Made by a program: the position numbers and the translations under genes. Below, piece after piece: positions 52,613 through 61,696 of a DNA stretch of 64,000 nucleotides. The DNA is from Embleya scabrispora (GTDB taxonomy: Bacteria; Actinomycetota; Actinomycetes; Streptomycetales; Streptomycetaceae), in the NCBI RefSeq assembly GCF_002024165.1, contig NZ_MWQN01000003.1, forward strand, positions 310,001 through 374,000. Reading direction: 5' to 3'. The first letter of the stretch is position 1. Every line of letters starts with the position of its first letter. The notes beneath the pieces were generated by a model. The model was not told where the DNA came from, ran no database searches, and saw nothing but the letters and a program-made list of their open reading frames with translations.

Positions 52613-52662
52613 GCCCGCTCACGGGTGATGGGCCGTCGCCGATCCCGAGTACGTCCGGCCGC

Positions 52663-53286
52663 TCACTCGGCCGCACCCTGTCCGGCGTCCGCCGGTTCGT
52701 GGTCCGCGCAGTCCACGCGTAGTTCGCCCGGTCCGAACGGCGCGTCGACGAACGCGCAGTGGTGGGGCCGGTCCGGGTCCTGCGGGTGCGCGTCCGGTCG
52801 GAAGAAGCGGCATGTCACGCAGGTACGCGAGACCGGGATCGCGTCGTGCTCCTGCAACACCCTGATCATCGTGGTGGTTCCGCGCAGCATCGCCGCGACG
52901 TCGGCGTCCGACAGCGCGTCGAGCGCCTCGCGCAGCGGCACGGGGATGACGCTCAGCCGATCCGCCTCCGCCCGACCGGTGTCGGTCAGGGTCAGCGTCA
53001 CCGCGCGCGTGTCGACGGGATCGCGCCGCCGGTCGACGAGGCCCTTCGAGGTGAGCGCGCGCATGGCGTCACTGACCGTCGGCGGCGTGGAGGCGAGCGC
53101 CTTGACGATCTCGCCCTGCCTGCGCGGCCGGGCATCCGCGGCCAAATACAGCAGGATGTCGGCCTGCAACGGACTGAGCCTCGCCGGACCGCCGTTGTGC
53201 CAGGCCGTCAGGCGCACCGCCTGACCGAGCCGGGTCAGGCCGAGCAGCAGGTGCTCGGTGGGCGAGAGCCCCGGTGGTCCGTGCAT
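52663..53286 (-). CDS. MarR-family regulator with a Cys/His-rich C-terminal tail
   Basis: 207 residues. The MarR winged helix is at ~30-130 (ARLSPLQADILLYLAADARP, RRQGEIVKALASTPPTVSDA, LVDRRRDPVDTRAVTLTLTD). The C-terminal ~55 residues are unusual for MarR: RTCVTCRFFRPDAHPQDPDR, PHHCAFVDAPFGP, RVDCADHEPAD, with four Cys and several His spaced like a zinc or iron-sulfur site. It probably senses redox state or metal through this tail. It is divergent from the AhpD-like gene across a perfect 28-bp palindrome. Confidence 0.85.
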   Translation of the reverse strand: MHGPPGLSPTEHLLLGLTRLGQAVRLTAWHNGGPARLSPLQADILLYLAADARPRRQGEIVKALASTPPTVSDAMRALTSKGLVDRRRDPVDTRAVTLTLTDTGRAEADRLSVIPVPLREALDALSDADVAAMLRGTTTMIRVLQEHDAIPVSRTCVTCRFFRPDAHPQDPDRPHHCAFVDAPFGPGELRVDCADHEPADAGQGAAE

Positions 53287-53349
53287 CGGCGTGCCGCCCT
53301 TCCTTCGTGTCTTCTTCCCGTTCCGGATCGCCCCGTCCCTTGCATTCTA

Positions 53350-53377
53350 GGCAGTGCCAACTATATTTGGCACTGCC
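53350..53377. promoter_or_regulatory. MarR operator, perfect 28-bp palindrome
   Basis: GGCAGTGCCAA (53350-53360) and TTGGCACTGCC (53367-53377) are perfect 11-bp arms around CTATAT. The centre is AT-rich and could hold the -10 of one promoter. It lies between the divergent MarR (start 53286) and AhpD-like (start 53442) genes and probably represses both. Confidence 0.85.
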
Positions 53378-53441
53378 AACAGTCCTTCGGCGCACGCCAC
53401 CGAAGGCCCGGTTTCGCGTACCCAGTCGAGGAGTTACCGCC

Positions 53442-53981
53442 ATGCCCCGTCTGTCCACGGTCGACCCCGCCACCGCTGCCCCCGATGCCCGTCGTCTGCT
53501 CGCGAAGGTGGAGAGCGCCCTCGGCGTGACGCCGAACATGATGCGGGCGATGGCTGTATCGCCCGCCGTCCTCGACGGCTACCTCTCCTTCGCCGGCGCG
53601 CTCTCCAAGGGCTCGCTGTCGGGCGCGCTGCGCGAGCAGATCGCGCTGGTCTCGGCCGCCGAGAACGCGTGCGAGTACTGCTACGCCGCGCACCACGTAC
53701 TCGGCGCCAACGCCGGGGTGAACGACGCGGACCTGGCATCGGGCGGCCACGCAGAGGCATCCGACCCCAAGGCCGCCGCGGCACTGCGCTTCGCGCGGGC
53801 GGTGTTGCGTACGAAGGGCTTCGTGTCCGACGCCGAACTCGCCGACGTACGCGCGGCGGGTTACCACGACGGCGAGATCGGCGAGATCATCGGCGCGGTC
53901 GCGCTCAACGTGTTCACCAACTACTTCAACTCGGTCGGCCGCACCGAGGTCGACTTCCCGCCGGTCGCACTGCCGGCGTAA
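53442..53981 (+). CDS. Carboxymuconolactone decarboxylase/AhpD-like peroxidase
   Basis: 179 residues from the ATG at 53442 (GAGGAGTT upstream). The family motif ENACEYCYAAHHVLG gives Cys77-x-x-Cys80 and His84, the AhpD redox centre. Flanking helices are LGVTPNMMRAMAVSPAVLDG and YHDGEIGEIIGAVALNVFTN. It probably reduces a peroxide or passes electrons to a peroxiredoxin in the cytosol. It is controlled with its own regulator through the palindrome at 53350. Of the known partners, no ahpC gene is nearby. Confidence 0.93.
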   Translation: MPRLSTVDPATAAPDARRLLAKVESALGVTPNMMRAMAVSPAVLDGYLSFAGALSKGSLSGALREQIALVSAAENACEYCYAAHHVLGANAGVNDADLASGGHAEASDPKAAAALRFARAVLRTKGFVSDAELADVRAAGYHDGEIGEIIGAVALNVFTNYFNSVGRTEVDFPPVALPA

Positions 53982-54463
53982 GTCCCGAACCGGTCGCGGC
54001 GGTCGGAGCCGCTCCCCGGCCCCGACCGTGCCGGCCGAACCGACAGGCGACCCGAACGGTGCCGCCCCGCCCAAGCGGGGCGGCACCGCCGCGTCCGGGG
54101 TCGGCGCGGTCGATTTGGACGATCGTCCGATCCGACGGGCGGACAGATCTCTACCAGCAGGCGGGTCGCGGAACGCGCGGGCGTGAACACCGGCGTGATC
54201 CATTACCGCGTGGGAAGCATCGGCGAACTCCGGCGCATCGCCGCGGCGGGCCGGATCCGGATGTTCTCTCTCGACCGGGTCGGCGAGGCCCTGACCCGGG
54301 AAGACCCGGCGGAGGTCGTCGAATCGATCCTGCGCTCACCGTGTGCGGGCGGCGCACACGATCCGGACCTGCTCCTGCGCCACGAGTCCCTCGTCGCGAC
54401 GAGTCGGGACGATCAACTGCGCACCGAGATCGCCGACACGAGGCCACGCCGGGATCGGGCGCG
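53982..54463. other. 482-bp region with a doubtful plus-strand ORF
   Basis: Between the AhpD-like gene and the end of the DHA2 exporter. A plus-strand frame starting at GTG 54183 reads MNTGVIHYRVGSIGELRRIA, RMFSLDRVGEALTREDPAEV and VESILRSPCAGGAHDPDLLL, which is protein-like for ~90 codons, then becomes antisense to the exporter and Arg/Gly-rich to 54857. It may be a small or truncated gene of unknown role, or chance. No repeat or hairpin stands out. Confidence 0.3.
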
Positions 54464-55975
54464 CTACGCGGGTGGGCCGTCCGGGAGCGAGGACGCGGCG
54501 GCGGGCACTCGTACCCGTGGTCGGGCCGGTCGTCGCGGGGCGTCGCGGGGGAAGGCGAACACCAGGCCGAGGGCGGCCACCGCGATGCCCATGGCGGTCA
54601 GATATGCGATCCGGAAGCCGTCGTCGGAGGGCGGTCCACCAGGAACGAGTATCGGGTTGTGGGTCATGATCAACGCGGCCATCCGGGTCCCGACGGCTCC
54701 GCCGAGCGCCCGGGCGACGGTGATCAAGGCGGTCGCGACACCCACTTGTTCGGGTGCCACGGCCGAGGCCGCCACGACGAAGATCGCCGTCGAGCCGGCC
54801 GCCGCGCCGATCCCGGTCAGCACCAGTCCGCAGACAATCTGCCATGGCTGGTGGTGATAGGCCAGGGTCAGCGTGCCCGCCGCGAGCGACAGCATGCCCA
54901 CACCGGCGACGACCCGGCTGCCCACGTGTCGGGCCACGAGGCCGGCGAGCGGTGAACTCAGCACCGCCGCGGCCAGAGCCACACAGAGGTAGTAGCCGAT
55001 CTCGGAGGCATTCGCGCCGAGCCCCAGGCCCGTGGCCTTCGGCAGGGCCAGGAGTTGCGGGACGAGGTAGACGACCATGCTGTAGGTCCAGCCCTGCGCC
55101 ACGCCGACGCTCACCGGACCCCAGATACCGCGCCTCCGGAGCAGTACCGGTGCCACCATCGCATGTTCGACCCGGTTCTCCACGAACACCCATCCAACGA
55201 GGACCACGACCGCCGACGCCACCAGGGCCAGGCTCGTCGCGGCGCCCCAGCCGTCCTTGGGCGCGCGGTCGAGCCAGATGAACAGCAGCGCCAGACCGAC
55301 GGCGAGGGCCGCCGCACCGGGCCAGTCGACCCGGGACCGACCCGCCTTCCCGCCCGGCCCCGTCTCCTCGGACACCGACGTCCGCAGCCCGGCGGCGGTC
55401 AGGTGGAACAGCACGCCCCCGGCCACCGCACTCAGGGTCGGGAGCATGTACATCCAGGCCCGGGACAGCGAATCTGCGATCGGGCCGGCGAACAGCACGC
55501 CCGCGCAGTTGCCCGCCGTGATCGCCGCCATGAACATGCCCATCGGCGCCTTCAACCGGTCGGGAGCGTACAGCGAACGCAGCACCACGAAGCCGATCGG
55601 GATGACTCCCGTGCCGGTGCCCATCAGGATCTGACCGACCAGGAACATCGTGTAGGAATGCGCCGTGGCCGATACGAGTCCACCGCAGCTGACCAGGAAC
55701 AGTACGCCCGCCATGGTCCGGCGCGGACCGTGGAGATCGGCGAGGCTGCCGGCCAGAGGGGTCGAGACGGCGGCGCTGACGGTCAGCGCGACCGCCCACG
55801 ACGCGGCCTTGGCGGGCTTGATGTCCAGATCGCTCTGCAACATCGGCAGCGCGGGGAGAATCAGACTCTCCAGCGCCGCGACGGCCATCGCGGTGCCGGC
55901 CAACGCGATGAGCAGGAAGGTGGCGCGTCTTCCGGACGGGGTGTCGGCCGTTCCGGCGGAGGCGGAGCGTGTCAT
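54464..55975 (-). CDS. MFS transporter, DHA2-like drug exporter
   Basis: 504 residues from the ATG at 55975; about 14 hydrophobic helices. FLLIALAGTAMAVAALESLI is TM1, GSLADLHGPRRTMAGVLFLV is the motif A region and GQILMGTGTGVIPIGFVVLR is motif C-like of the 14-TM H+ antiporters. It probably exports a drug or metabolite. The amidase gene lies upstream on the same strand, with a repeat array (56001-56128) between them. The C-terminal tail (APRRPARPRVRVPAAASSLP) is basic and may be cytosolic. Confidence 0.9.
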   Translation of the reverse strand: MTRSASAGTADTPSGRRATFLLIALAGTAMAVAALESLILPALPMLQSDLDIKPAKAASWAVALTVSAAVSTPLAGSLADLHGPRRTMAGVLFLVSCGGLVSATAHSYTMFLVGQILMGTGTGVIPIGFVVLRSLYAPDRLKAPMGMFMAAITAGNCAGVLFAGPIADSLSRAWMYMLPTLSAVAGGVLFHLTAAGLRTSVSEETGPGGKAGRSRVDWPGAAALAVGLALLFIWLDRAPKDGWGAATSLALVASAVVVLVGWVFVENRVEHAMVAPVLLRRRGIWGPVSVGVAQGWTYSMVVYLVPQLLALPKATGLGLGANASEIGYYLCVALAAAVLSSPLAGLVARHVGSRVVAGVGMLSLAAGTLTLAYHHQPWQIVCGLVLTGIGAAAGSTAIFVVAASAVAPEQVGVATALITVARALGGAVGTRMAALIMTHNPILVPGGPPSDDGFRIAYLTAMGIAVAALGLVFAFPRDAPRRPARPRVRVPAAASSLPDGPPA

Positions 55976-56000
55976 TGCGTGCGTCTCATTTCTCTTTGCC

Positions 56001-56128
56001 CGATCCACCCGGGATCCGGGCGGATACGCACGGGAATCCGAACGGGAATCCACGCGAGATCCACGCGAGATCCGGACCGGATCCGAATCCCGATCCGAAC
56101 GGAATTCACGCGAGTATCCGGATACGCC
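56001..56128. repeat. Array of about eleven 11-12 bp GATCC-type repeats
   Basis: Consecutive units start at GATCCACCCGG, GATCCGGGCG, GATACGCACGG, GAATCCGAACGG, GAATCCACGCGA, GATCCACGCGA, GATCCGGACCG, GATCCGAATCCC, GATCCGAACG, GAATTCACGCGA and GTATCCGGATAC. Each contains G(A)ATCC followed by an ACGCG- or CGGAC-like half, so the period is about one helical turn. It lies in the leader of the MFS gene downstream of the amidase gene. It may be a multi-site regulator array. Confidence 0.7.
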
Positions 56129-56219
56129 AAATGAACCCGCGTGGTCGCCCGCGCGGGCGGATGGCACCGAGAACACAGGGGTTGTCTCGGATCATCTGGA
56201 ATCCGGTGCCGACTTCGAT

Positions 56220-57632
56220 TCAGATGTTCGGGTAGCGCTCCGCCCAAGGGGCGGCCTCTTCGACCTCCGCCGCCAGCCGCAACAACGTGTCGTCCCGCCC
56301 CCACCCCGCCGTGAACATCACGCCGATCGGCATGCCTCGCGCACTCCACTCCACGGGCAGGCTCAGGGCCGGAAAACCGGTCGCGTTCGCGAGGATGGTG
56401 TTTCCGGTGAAGGCCGTCATCGCGGCGAGTTCGCCCGCCGGGTCCGCGTCGTCGCGCAGTTCGCCGAGGGCCTGTGTCGGGCGGGTGATGGTCGGGGTGA
56501 TCACGATGTCCACGTCGGCGTGGTCGAGCGTCCACGCTCGGGCCCGCGCCTGCAACGTGCCGAGTGCCGCGGCCAGTTCGGCCGCCGTGGTCCGGGTCGC
56601 GATCGCGCGCAGATGCCGGACGATCGGGCGCAGCAGGGGCTCCGCGCCCGGCGGCAGCGGCAGGCTGCCGGCGAGGGACGCGAAGGCCAGGGTGAACGAC
56701 TCGGTGAACACCGGGTCCTCGGCCTGGTCGCGACGCAGCACGGTGTGCCCGAGGGATTCGAGCAGCAGCCCGGTACGGGTGACCGCCTCCGCCGACTCGG
56801 CGGCCACCGGGCCACCGGAGATCGACCCGTGCGCGACCGCGATCCGCAGGCGTGGCAACGGCCCGTCGCAGGCCGCCCGGTAGCCGCCGGCCGAAGGCGC
56901 CGGGGGATGCACGGTGTTCGCGCCGGGCCGCGAGGCCAGGACGTCCAGGAGTGCGGCCGTGTCGCGTACGGTCCTGGCCAGTGGTCCGCGCGCCGACAGG
57001 CCCATGTTGTCGCCGCGGTCGGGGCCGGTGGTGATCAGGCCCCGGCTCGGCTTGAGGCCGATCACGCCGCAGACGCTCGCCGGGGACCGCAACGACCCGG
57101 CGGTGTCGCTGCCCTGCGCGAGCGGCACCAATCGTGCGCCCACCGACGCCGCCGCGCCGCCGCTGCTGCCGGCGGCGCCGCACGCGAGGTCGAACGGGCT
57201 GCGCGCGGGCGGGGCGATGTCGGGCTCGGTGTAGCAGGCCGCGCCGAACTCGGGCACCGTGGTCTTGCCGATGTCGATGAGGCCGCCGGCCCGAAGCATG
57301 GTGACGATTTCGCCGTCCGCGTCCGGGATCCAGTCCTGGAACACCCTGCTGCCCAGGGTGGTGCGAATTCCGCGCGTCTCCTCGAGGTCCTTGATGCCGA
57401 TGGGCACTCCGAAGAGCGCGGGCAGCGGCTCGTCGCGCCGGTCGCGCAGGGTTCGTTCGGCCCGGCGTGCCGATTCCCTGGCGTGTGTGCCGGCGATCGT
57501 GGTGAATGCCCCGACCGTGTCCGCCTCGGCGGCGCGCCGGAGGAAATGGTCCACGACGTCCACCGGTGAGGTTTCTCCGGAGGCGATGACGGAACCGAGG
57601 TCCAGGGCCGATAGTTCGTGAAATTCAGACAT
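56220..57632 (-). CDS. Amidase-signature hydrolase
   Basis: 470 residues. The Ser-cisSer-Lys triad of amidases is visible: Lys81 in GVPIGIKDLEE, cis-Ser at about 156/157 in GAAGSSGGAAAS, and nucleophile Ser180 in GSDTAGSLR. It ends with typical GVMFTAGWGRDDTLLRLAAE. It is not GatA by context (no gatB/C). It probably hydrolyses a small amide, perhaps detoxifying what the adjacent exporter pumps out. It is divergent from a TetR gene 52 bases away, whose product probably controls it. Confidence 0.93.
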   Translation of the reverse strand: MSEFHELSALDLGSVIASGETSPVDVVDHFLRRAAEADTVGAFTTIAGTHARESARRAERTLRDRRDEPLPALFGVPIGIKDLEETRGIRTTLGSRVFQDWIPDADGEIVTMLRAGGLIDIGKTTVPEFGAACYTEPDIAPPARSPFDLACGAAGSSGGAAASVGARLVPLAQGSDTAGSLRSPASVCGVIGLKPSRGLITTGPDRGDNMGLSARGPLARTVRDTAALLDVLASRPGANTVHPPAPSAGGYRAACDGPLPRLRIAVAHGSISGGPVAAESAEAVTRTGLLLESLGHTVLRRDQAEDPVFTESFTLAFASLAGSLPLPPGAEPLLRPIVRHLRAIATRTTAAELAAALGTLQARARAWTLDHADVDIVITPTITRPTQALGELRDDADPAGELAAMTAFTGNTILANATGFPALSLPVEWSARGMPIGVMFTAGWGRDDTLLRLAAEVEEAAPWAERYPNI

Positions 57633-57684
57633 GCGCAGCGCACCTCGCTTGGCGTTTCGTTACGCGTATTGTTAGGGTCTCTTC
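57633..57684. promoter_or_regulatory. Short divergent promoter with TACGCGTA palindrome
   Basis: The 52 bases between the amidase and TetR starts are AT-richer than their neighbours (CGTTACGCGTATTGTTAG). TACGCGTA at 57661-57668 is a perfect 8-bp palindrome, with partially symmetric flanks GTT/TTG. A likely TetR binding site acting on both promoters. Confidence 0.45.
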
Positions 57685-58404
57685 ATGGAATCGTCAATGC
57701 CGAGTTCAGCGGGTTCAGCAGGTGCCTCCTCCAGTTCACCGGACGGCGCACCGGAGGCGGCGAAGCCGGGTCGACCCAGGGCCGTATCGCTCGAGGCGAT
57801 CCTGAGCGCCGCGACCGAGATCGCCGACGACCGTGGACTCGACGCCGTGTCGTTTCGTGTACTGGGTGACCGGCTGGGCGTGTCGCCCATGGCCATCCAT
57901 CGCACGACGGGCGGCATCGAGGCCCTGCGCCACACGATGGTCTCGGAGGTGGTCGGTCGGGTGACCCGATCGATCGTGTGGCCCGACGACTGGCAGGGCG
58001 TCGTGCGGGTCTTCGCCGAGGAGCTGCGCGCGTTGCTGATGCGCCACCCGCTGGTCCTGGAGGCACACCGCAGGGCCGCCCTCGACGCACCGGGCGCGGA
58101 CGCGGTCGCACACCGCGTCGCGGGCGTGTTGCGCACGGCGGGGCTGGACGAGGAGCGCGCCGCGTACGCATACGCCGCCGTCCACGACTTCGTCACGGGG
58201 CATGTCGCGATCCGGCTCGGTCGAGGCGAACTCGAACACTACGACGCGTCGCCCGAGCGGCAGGCGGTGTCGGTCTTCGCCCGGTACCACGACTACGCCG
58301 AACGTTTCCGCCAGGGCCTCGAACTCCTGATCACCGGAATCGAGTCCACGATCGCCGAGGGACGACCGGCGAACCCGGCGGGACACCCGCGGGGGCGGGC
58401 GTGA
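57685..58404 (+). CDS. TetR-family regulator
   Basis: 239 residues. After a Ser/Ala/Gly-rich N-terminal tail (~1-30), the helix-turn-helix reads LEAILSAATEIADDRGLDAV, SFRVLGDRLGVSPMAIHRTT. The ligand domain has YAAVHDFVTGHVAIRLGRGE, similar to TetR_C class regulators of drug exporters. The gene is divergent from the amidase and followed by an alpha/beta hydrolase with a 4-base overlap (GTGA). It probably represses amidase, the DHA2 exporter and itself. Confidence 0.88.
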   Translation: MESSMPSSAGSAGASSSSPDGAPEAAKPGRPRAVSLEAILSAATEIADDRGLDAVSFRVLGDRLGVSPMAIHRTTGGIEALRHTMVSEVVGRVTRSIVWPDDWQGVVRVFAEELRALLMRHPLVLEAHRRAALDAPGADAVAHRVAGVLRTAGLDEERAAYAYAAVHDFVTGHVAIRLGRGELEHYDASPERQAVSVFARYHDYAERFRQGLELLITGIESTIAEGRPANPAGHPRGRA

Positions 58405-59261
58405 CGATATCCGCGCCGCCGACCCGATTCGCCCCGGCGCCCGGCGGGCGGCGCATCGCCTACTGCGTCTACGGCGACCCCACCGGCGTCCCCGCGATCG
58501 TCGCGCACGGTACTCCGGGCAGCCGCTTCCAGGCCCTCACGCTCGACGCCTCGGCAGCCGCGGCCGGAGTCCGGTTGATCTGCCCCGACCGGCCGGGGTT
58601 CGGAGAGACCGATCCCGTCGACATCGACGATTTCCACGCGTGGGACGGCGACTTCGGCGCGCTGCTCGACGCGCTCGAACTCGACCGGGCGTCGCTGATC
58701 GGCATCTCGGGCGGCGCCGGCTACGCGCTCGCCGTCGCGCAGCGCGCGCCCGACCGGATCGAACACCTGGTCGTGGCCTGCGGAATGGTCCCGGGCGCCC
58801 CCGCCTCCGCCACCCGGGGCCGGCTCCCCGTGGTGACCCTCGCCTACTGGCTGGCCCGGCGGGTACCGGGCCTGCTGGGCATACTCCTCGCCCGGCGGTC
58901 CTCGGCCGCGACGGACCCGGCGAAACCACCGAACGGGTTGCCGGAGTCCGACCGGCTCGCCCTGAACGACCCGGCGATCCGCGCGTCGACGGCCCGCGAC
59001 GCCGAGGCGGCACTGCGCCAGGGGCCCGGGGCGGCCGTGGCCGACATGCGCCGCTACCACCGGGCGCTGCCCGACCCGCTCGCCACGATCACCGCGCCGA
59101 CCACGATCGTGCACGGCGATCTCGACGCGAACGTGCCGGTGGGCGTGGCCCGTTGGCTCCACGCACGGCTCCCGGAGGCCGACCTCCGCATCCTCCCCGA
59201 AGCCGGCCACCTTTTCGCCCTCACCGACCCGACCCCGCTGTGGCACGCCCTCATCGATTGA
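58401..59261 (+). CDS. Alpha/beta hydrolase
   Basis: 286 residues from GTG 58401, overlapping the TetR stop. RIAYCVYGDPTGVPAIVAHG then TPGSRFQALTLDASAAAAGV holds the oxyanion region; the nucleophile elbow is LIGISGGAGYALAVAQRAP (Ser in ISGGAG); the acid Asp is in VHGDLDANVPVG; and the His is in EAGHLFAL. A cap region (~130-195) lies between. It is a cytosolic esterase/lactonase-type enzyme with unknown substrate. It is translationally coupled to the TetR regulator, which suggests it acts on a related compound. Confidence 0.92.
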   Translation: MTISAPPTRFAPAPGGRRIAYCVYGDPTGVPAIVAHGTPGSRFQALTLDASAAAAGVRLICPDRPGFGETDPVDIDDFHAWDGDFGALLDALELDRASLIGISGGAGYALAVAQRAPDRIEHLVVACGMVPGAPASATRGRLPVVTLAYWLARRVPGLLGILLARRSSAATDPAKPPNGLPESDRLALNDPAIRASTARDAEAALRQGPGAAVADMRRYHRALPDPLATITAPTTIVHGDLDANVPVGVARWLHARLPEADLRILPEAGHLFALTDPTPLWHALID

Positions 59262-59302
59262 CACCCGGCCGAACTCGTCGGTCGACCGCACGCCGTACGC
59301 AA

Positions 59303-59343
59303 GGCGGTGGCGGTGAAGGATGGGGTCCTTCACCGCCACCGCC
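59303..59343. terminator. Strong bidirectional terminator hairpin
   Basis: The arms 59303-59320 (GGCGGTGGCGGTGAAGGA) and 59326-59343 are perfect 18-bp complements around a 5-base loop. It lies between the convergent alpha/beta hydrolase and MMPL exporter genes, 42 and 31 bases from their stops. Confidence 0.85.
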
Positions 59344-59373
59344 GGCCGAACGGTGTGCGGAACGCCTCGTGGG

Positions 59374-61556
59374 TCAGTCGTGTTCGAGGGCGATGCGCGG
59401 CAGTGCGCGGTCCAGCGGGCGCGGGAGCCAACAGGCCCGGGCGCCGAACAGTCGCATCACGGCCGGCACGATCAGGCAGCGGATCACCAGCGCGTCGAGC
59501 AGGATCGCGACCGCCAGGCCGAGGCCGAACTGCTGCAGCATGCGGTCCTCGCTCAGCACGAAGGCGCCGAACACCACGATCATGATGGCCGCCGCCGCGG
59601 TGATCACCTTGCCGGTGGTGGCCAGCCCCTCGCGCACCGCGTGACCGGCGTCCCGGGTGCGCTGCCACTCCTCGTGCACTCGGGCGAGCAGAAAGACCTC
59701 GTAGTCCATCGAGAGCCCGAACACGATCGCGAAGATCATCACCGGGATGAACGCCTCGATCGGGCCCTCCTGCACACCGAACATGCCGTGTTGGAACACC
59801 AGCGTGATCACGCCCATCGCCGCACCGATGCTGAGCAGGTTCAGCAGCGCGGCCTTCAGCGGCACCAGGATCGACCGGAAGACCAGCAGGAGCAACACGA
59901 ACGACAGGCCCACCACGATCGCCACGAACAGCGGCAGGGGTCGGCGACCTTGGTCGCGAAGTCCTCGACGGCGGCGGTTCCGCCGCCGACCAGGACGGTG
60001 GCACCGGTGCCGTGTTCCACGCCCGGCATGACGTCCTCGCGCAGGTGCTCGACCAGCCTGGTGGTCGCCTCGTCCTGGGGCGCGGACGTCGGGTAGGGGA
60101 TCACCGTGGACACCCGCGGGTCGCGGGACGGCAGGATCGGGCTCACCGCGGCGATCCCGGGCGTGCCCACGAGCGTGCCTCGGGTCTGCTCCGCCGCGCC
60201 GGCGTCGCCGTCGACGACCACGAAAAGCGGCCCGTTGAAGCCGGGTCCGAACCCGTCCGCGAGCAGGTCGTACGCCTGTCGACTGGTCTTGGCGGCCGGG
60301 TCGTTGCCGGCGTCGGCGAAGCCGAGGCGCATGTCGACCGCGGGTGCGGCCAGGCCGACCAGCGCGACGACCGGGACGATCAGCGCGAGCCACGGACGGC
60401 GCTGCACCCGGTCGGCCCAGGAACGCCGGCGGGTGCCCTCGACGACCTTGCGCTTGGCCGCCCGGCGCTCGACGTTGCGCCGGATGCGCTTGCCGAACAG
60501 GCCGAGCAGCGCGGGCAGCAGGGTCAACGACGCGAGCATGGTCATCAGTACGGTCAGCGCGACCGCGAGCGCCACACCGCGCAGCGATCCCAGGCCCAGT
60601 GTGACCAGACCGAGGAGCGCGATGATCACCGTGCAGGCGGCGAAGAACACGGTCCGGCCGGCGGTGTCCAGGGCGCGCCGGGTCGCCTGTTCGGCGTCCG
60701 CGCCGCGCAGCAGTTCGGCGCGGTAGCGGGAGAAGATGAGCAGCGCGTAGTCCACCCCGACGCCCAGGCCCACCAGCATCATCACCGGCGGTGTGAAGTC
60801 GGCGATGTCGGCCGGGTGGGAGGCGAGGACGACCAGGCCGAGGGTGCTGCCCACCGCGAAGACGGCGGTCGACAGCGGTACGGCGGCGGCCACGAGCGAG
60901 CCGAACAGGAACACCAGGACGACCAGCGCGCCGAGCATGCCCGCGCCCTCGGCCGCGCCGCCGCCGCCTTCCTGGGCGCCGCGGATCTGGTCACCGCCGA
61001 GTTCGACCCGCAGCGTCGCGTCGCGCGTCTCGGCGGCCTGCGCGGTGTCGATGATCCGGGTCACCGCGTCCTTGGGCACGTCCGTGCCGACGCCGTCCAG
61101 GGTGACCGTGGCGTACGCGGTCAGTCCGTCGCGCGAGACGGCGTTCGCGTCGTCGTACGGGCTGCGTACCTCGGCCACGTGCGGGAGTTCGCGCACCGCG
61201 CCGAGCATGCGCTCGACCCGTTCCCGGGTGGCGGGCGCCGAGACCGGCGCCTTGTCGTGCACGACGATCTGTACGCTGTCGCCGGCCTGGGTGGCGCCGT
61301 GCCGCTTCAGCGTGTCGGCGGCCTGCTGCGACTCGGTGCCCGGGAGCGAGAAGTCGTTGTGGAAATCGCTGCCGATCGCCATCGCGACGCCGCTGACCGC
61401 GATCAGCACCGCGACCCACGTCAGCAGGGCCGCCTTGCGACGCCGGTGCGCCCAACCGGCGATGCGCTCGAACACACTCGGACGGTCGGTGCGTGGCGGT
61501 GTCGGCGCGCCGGGGTCGGCGCCGGGCGGGGGATAGGACATCGGGGTCTCGGGCAC
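59374..61556 (-). pseudogene. MMPL/RND exporter split by a frameshift
   Basis: From GTG 61556 (GAGGAAACA upstream; ATG 61541 is an alternative) the frame gives the first ~540 residues of an MMPL transporter: TM1 LLTWVAVLIAVSGVAMAIGS, the extracytoplasmic region, the first TM bundle (MLVGLGVGVDYALLIFSRYR, MMPL motif), and up to AAVEDFATKVAD. The second bundle (LFVAIVVGLSFVLLLLVFRS, VFGLSMDYEVFLLARVHEEW) continues in the next frame to 59374. One missing base in the C run at plus 59937-59940 explains it. Intact, the protein would be ~727 residues, normal for the family. Real mutation or assembly error cannot be told apart. Confidence 0.85.
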
Positions 61557-61696
61557 TGTTTCCTCGATCCGCGTGCGGGGCTTGGGGACGTGGTGTCTCT
61601 TGTCCACAAGCCTCTCGGCGGGGCGGGCGCCGGGCGTCCTGCGCGGGCACGGTACGGCCGGACGCCCCCGGTGGGCCCGTCGCGGCGGCGGATACC

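Noticed and set aside
54183-54857. Confident 224-codon gene
   Set aside because: The second half is antisense to the DHA2 exporter and low complexity. Only the first ~90 codons look real, so it is mentioned as doubtful.
56001-56128. Plasmid or chromosome replication iterons, or a CRISPR array
   Set aside because: The units are 11-12 bp and gapless with no spacers, and no rep, cas or DnaA-box context is nearby. A regulatory array is more likely.
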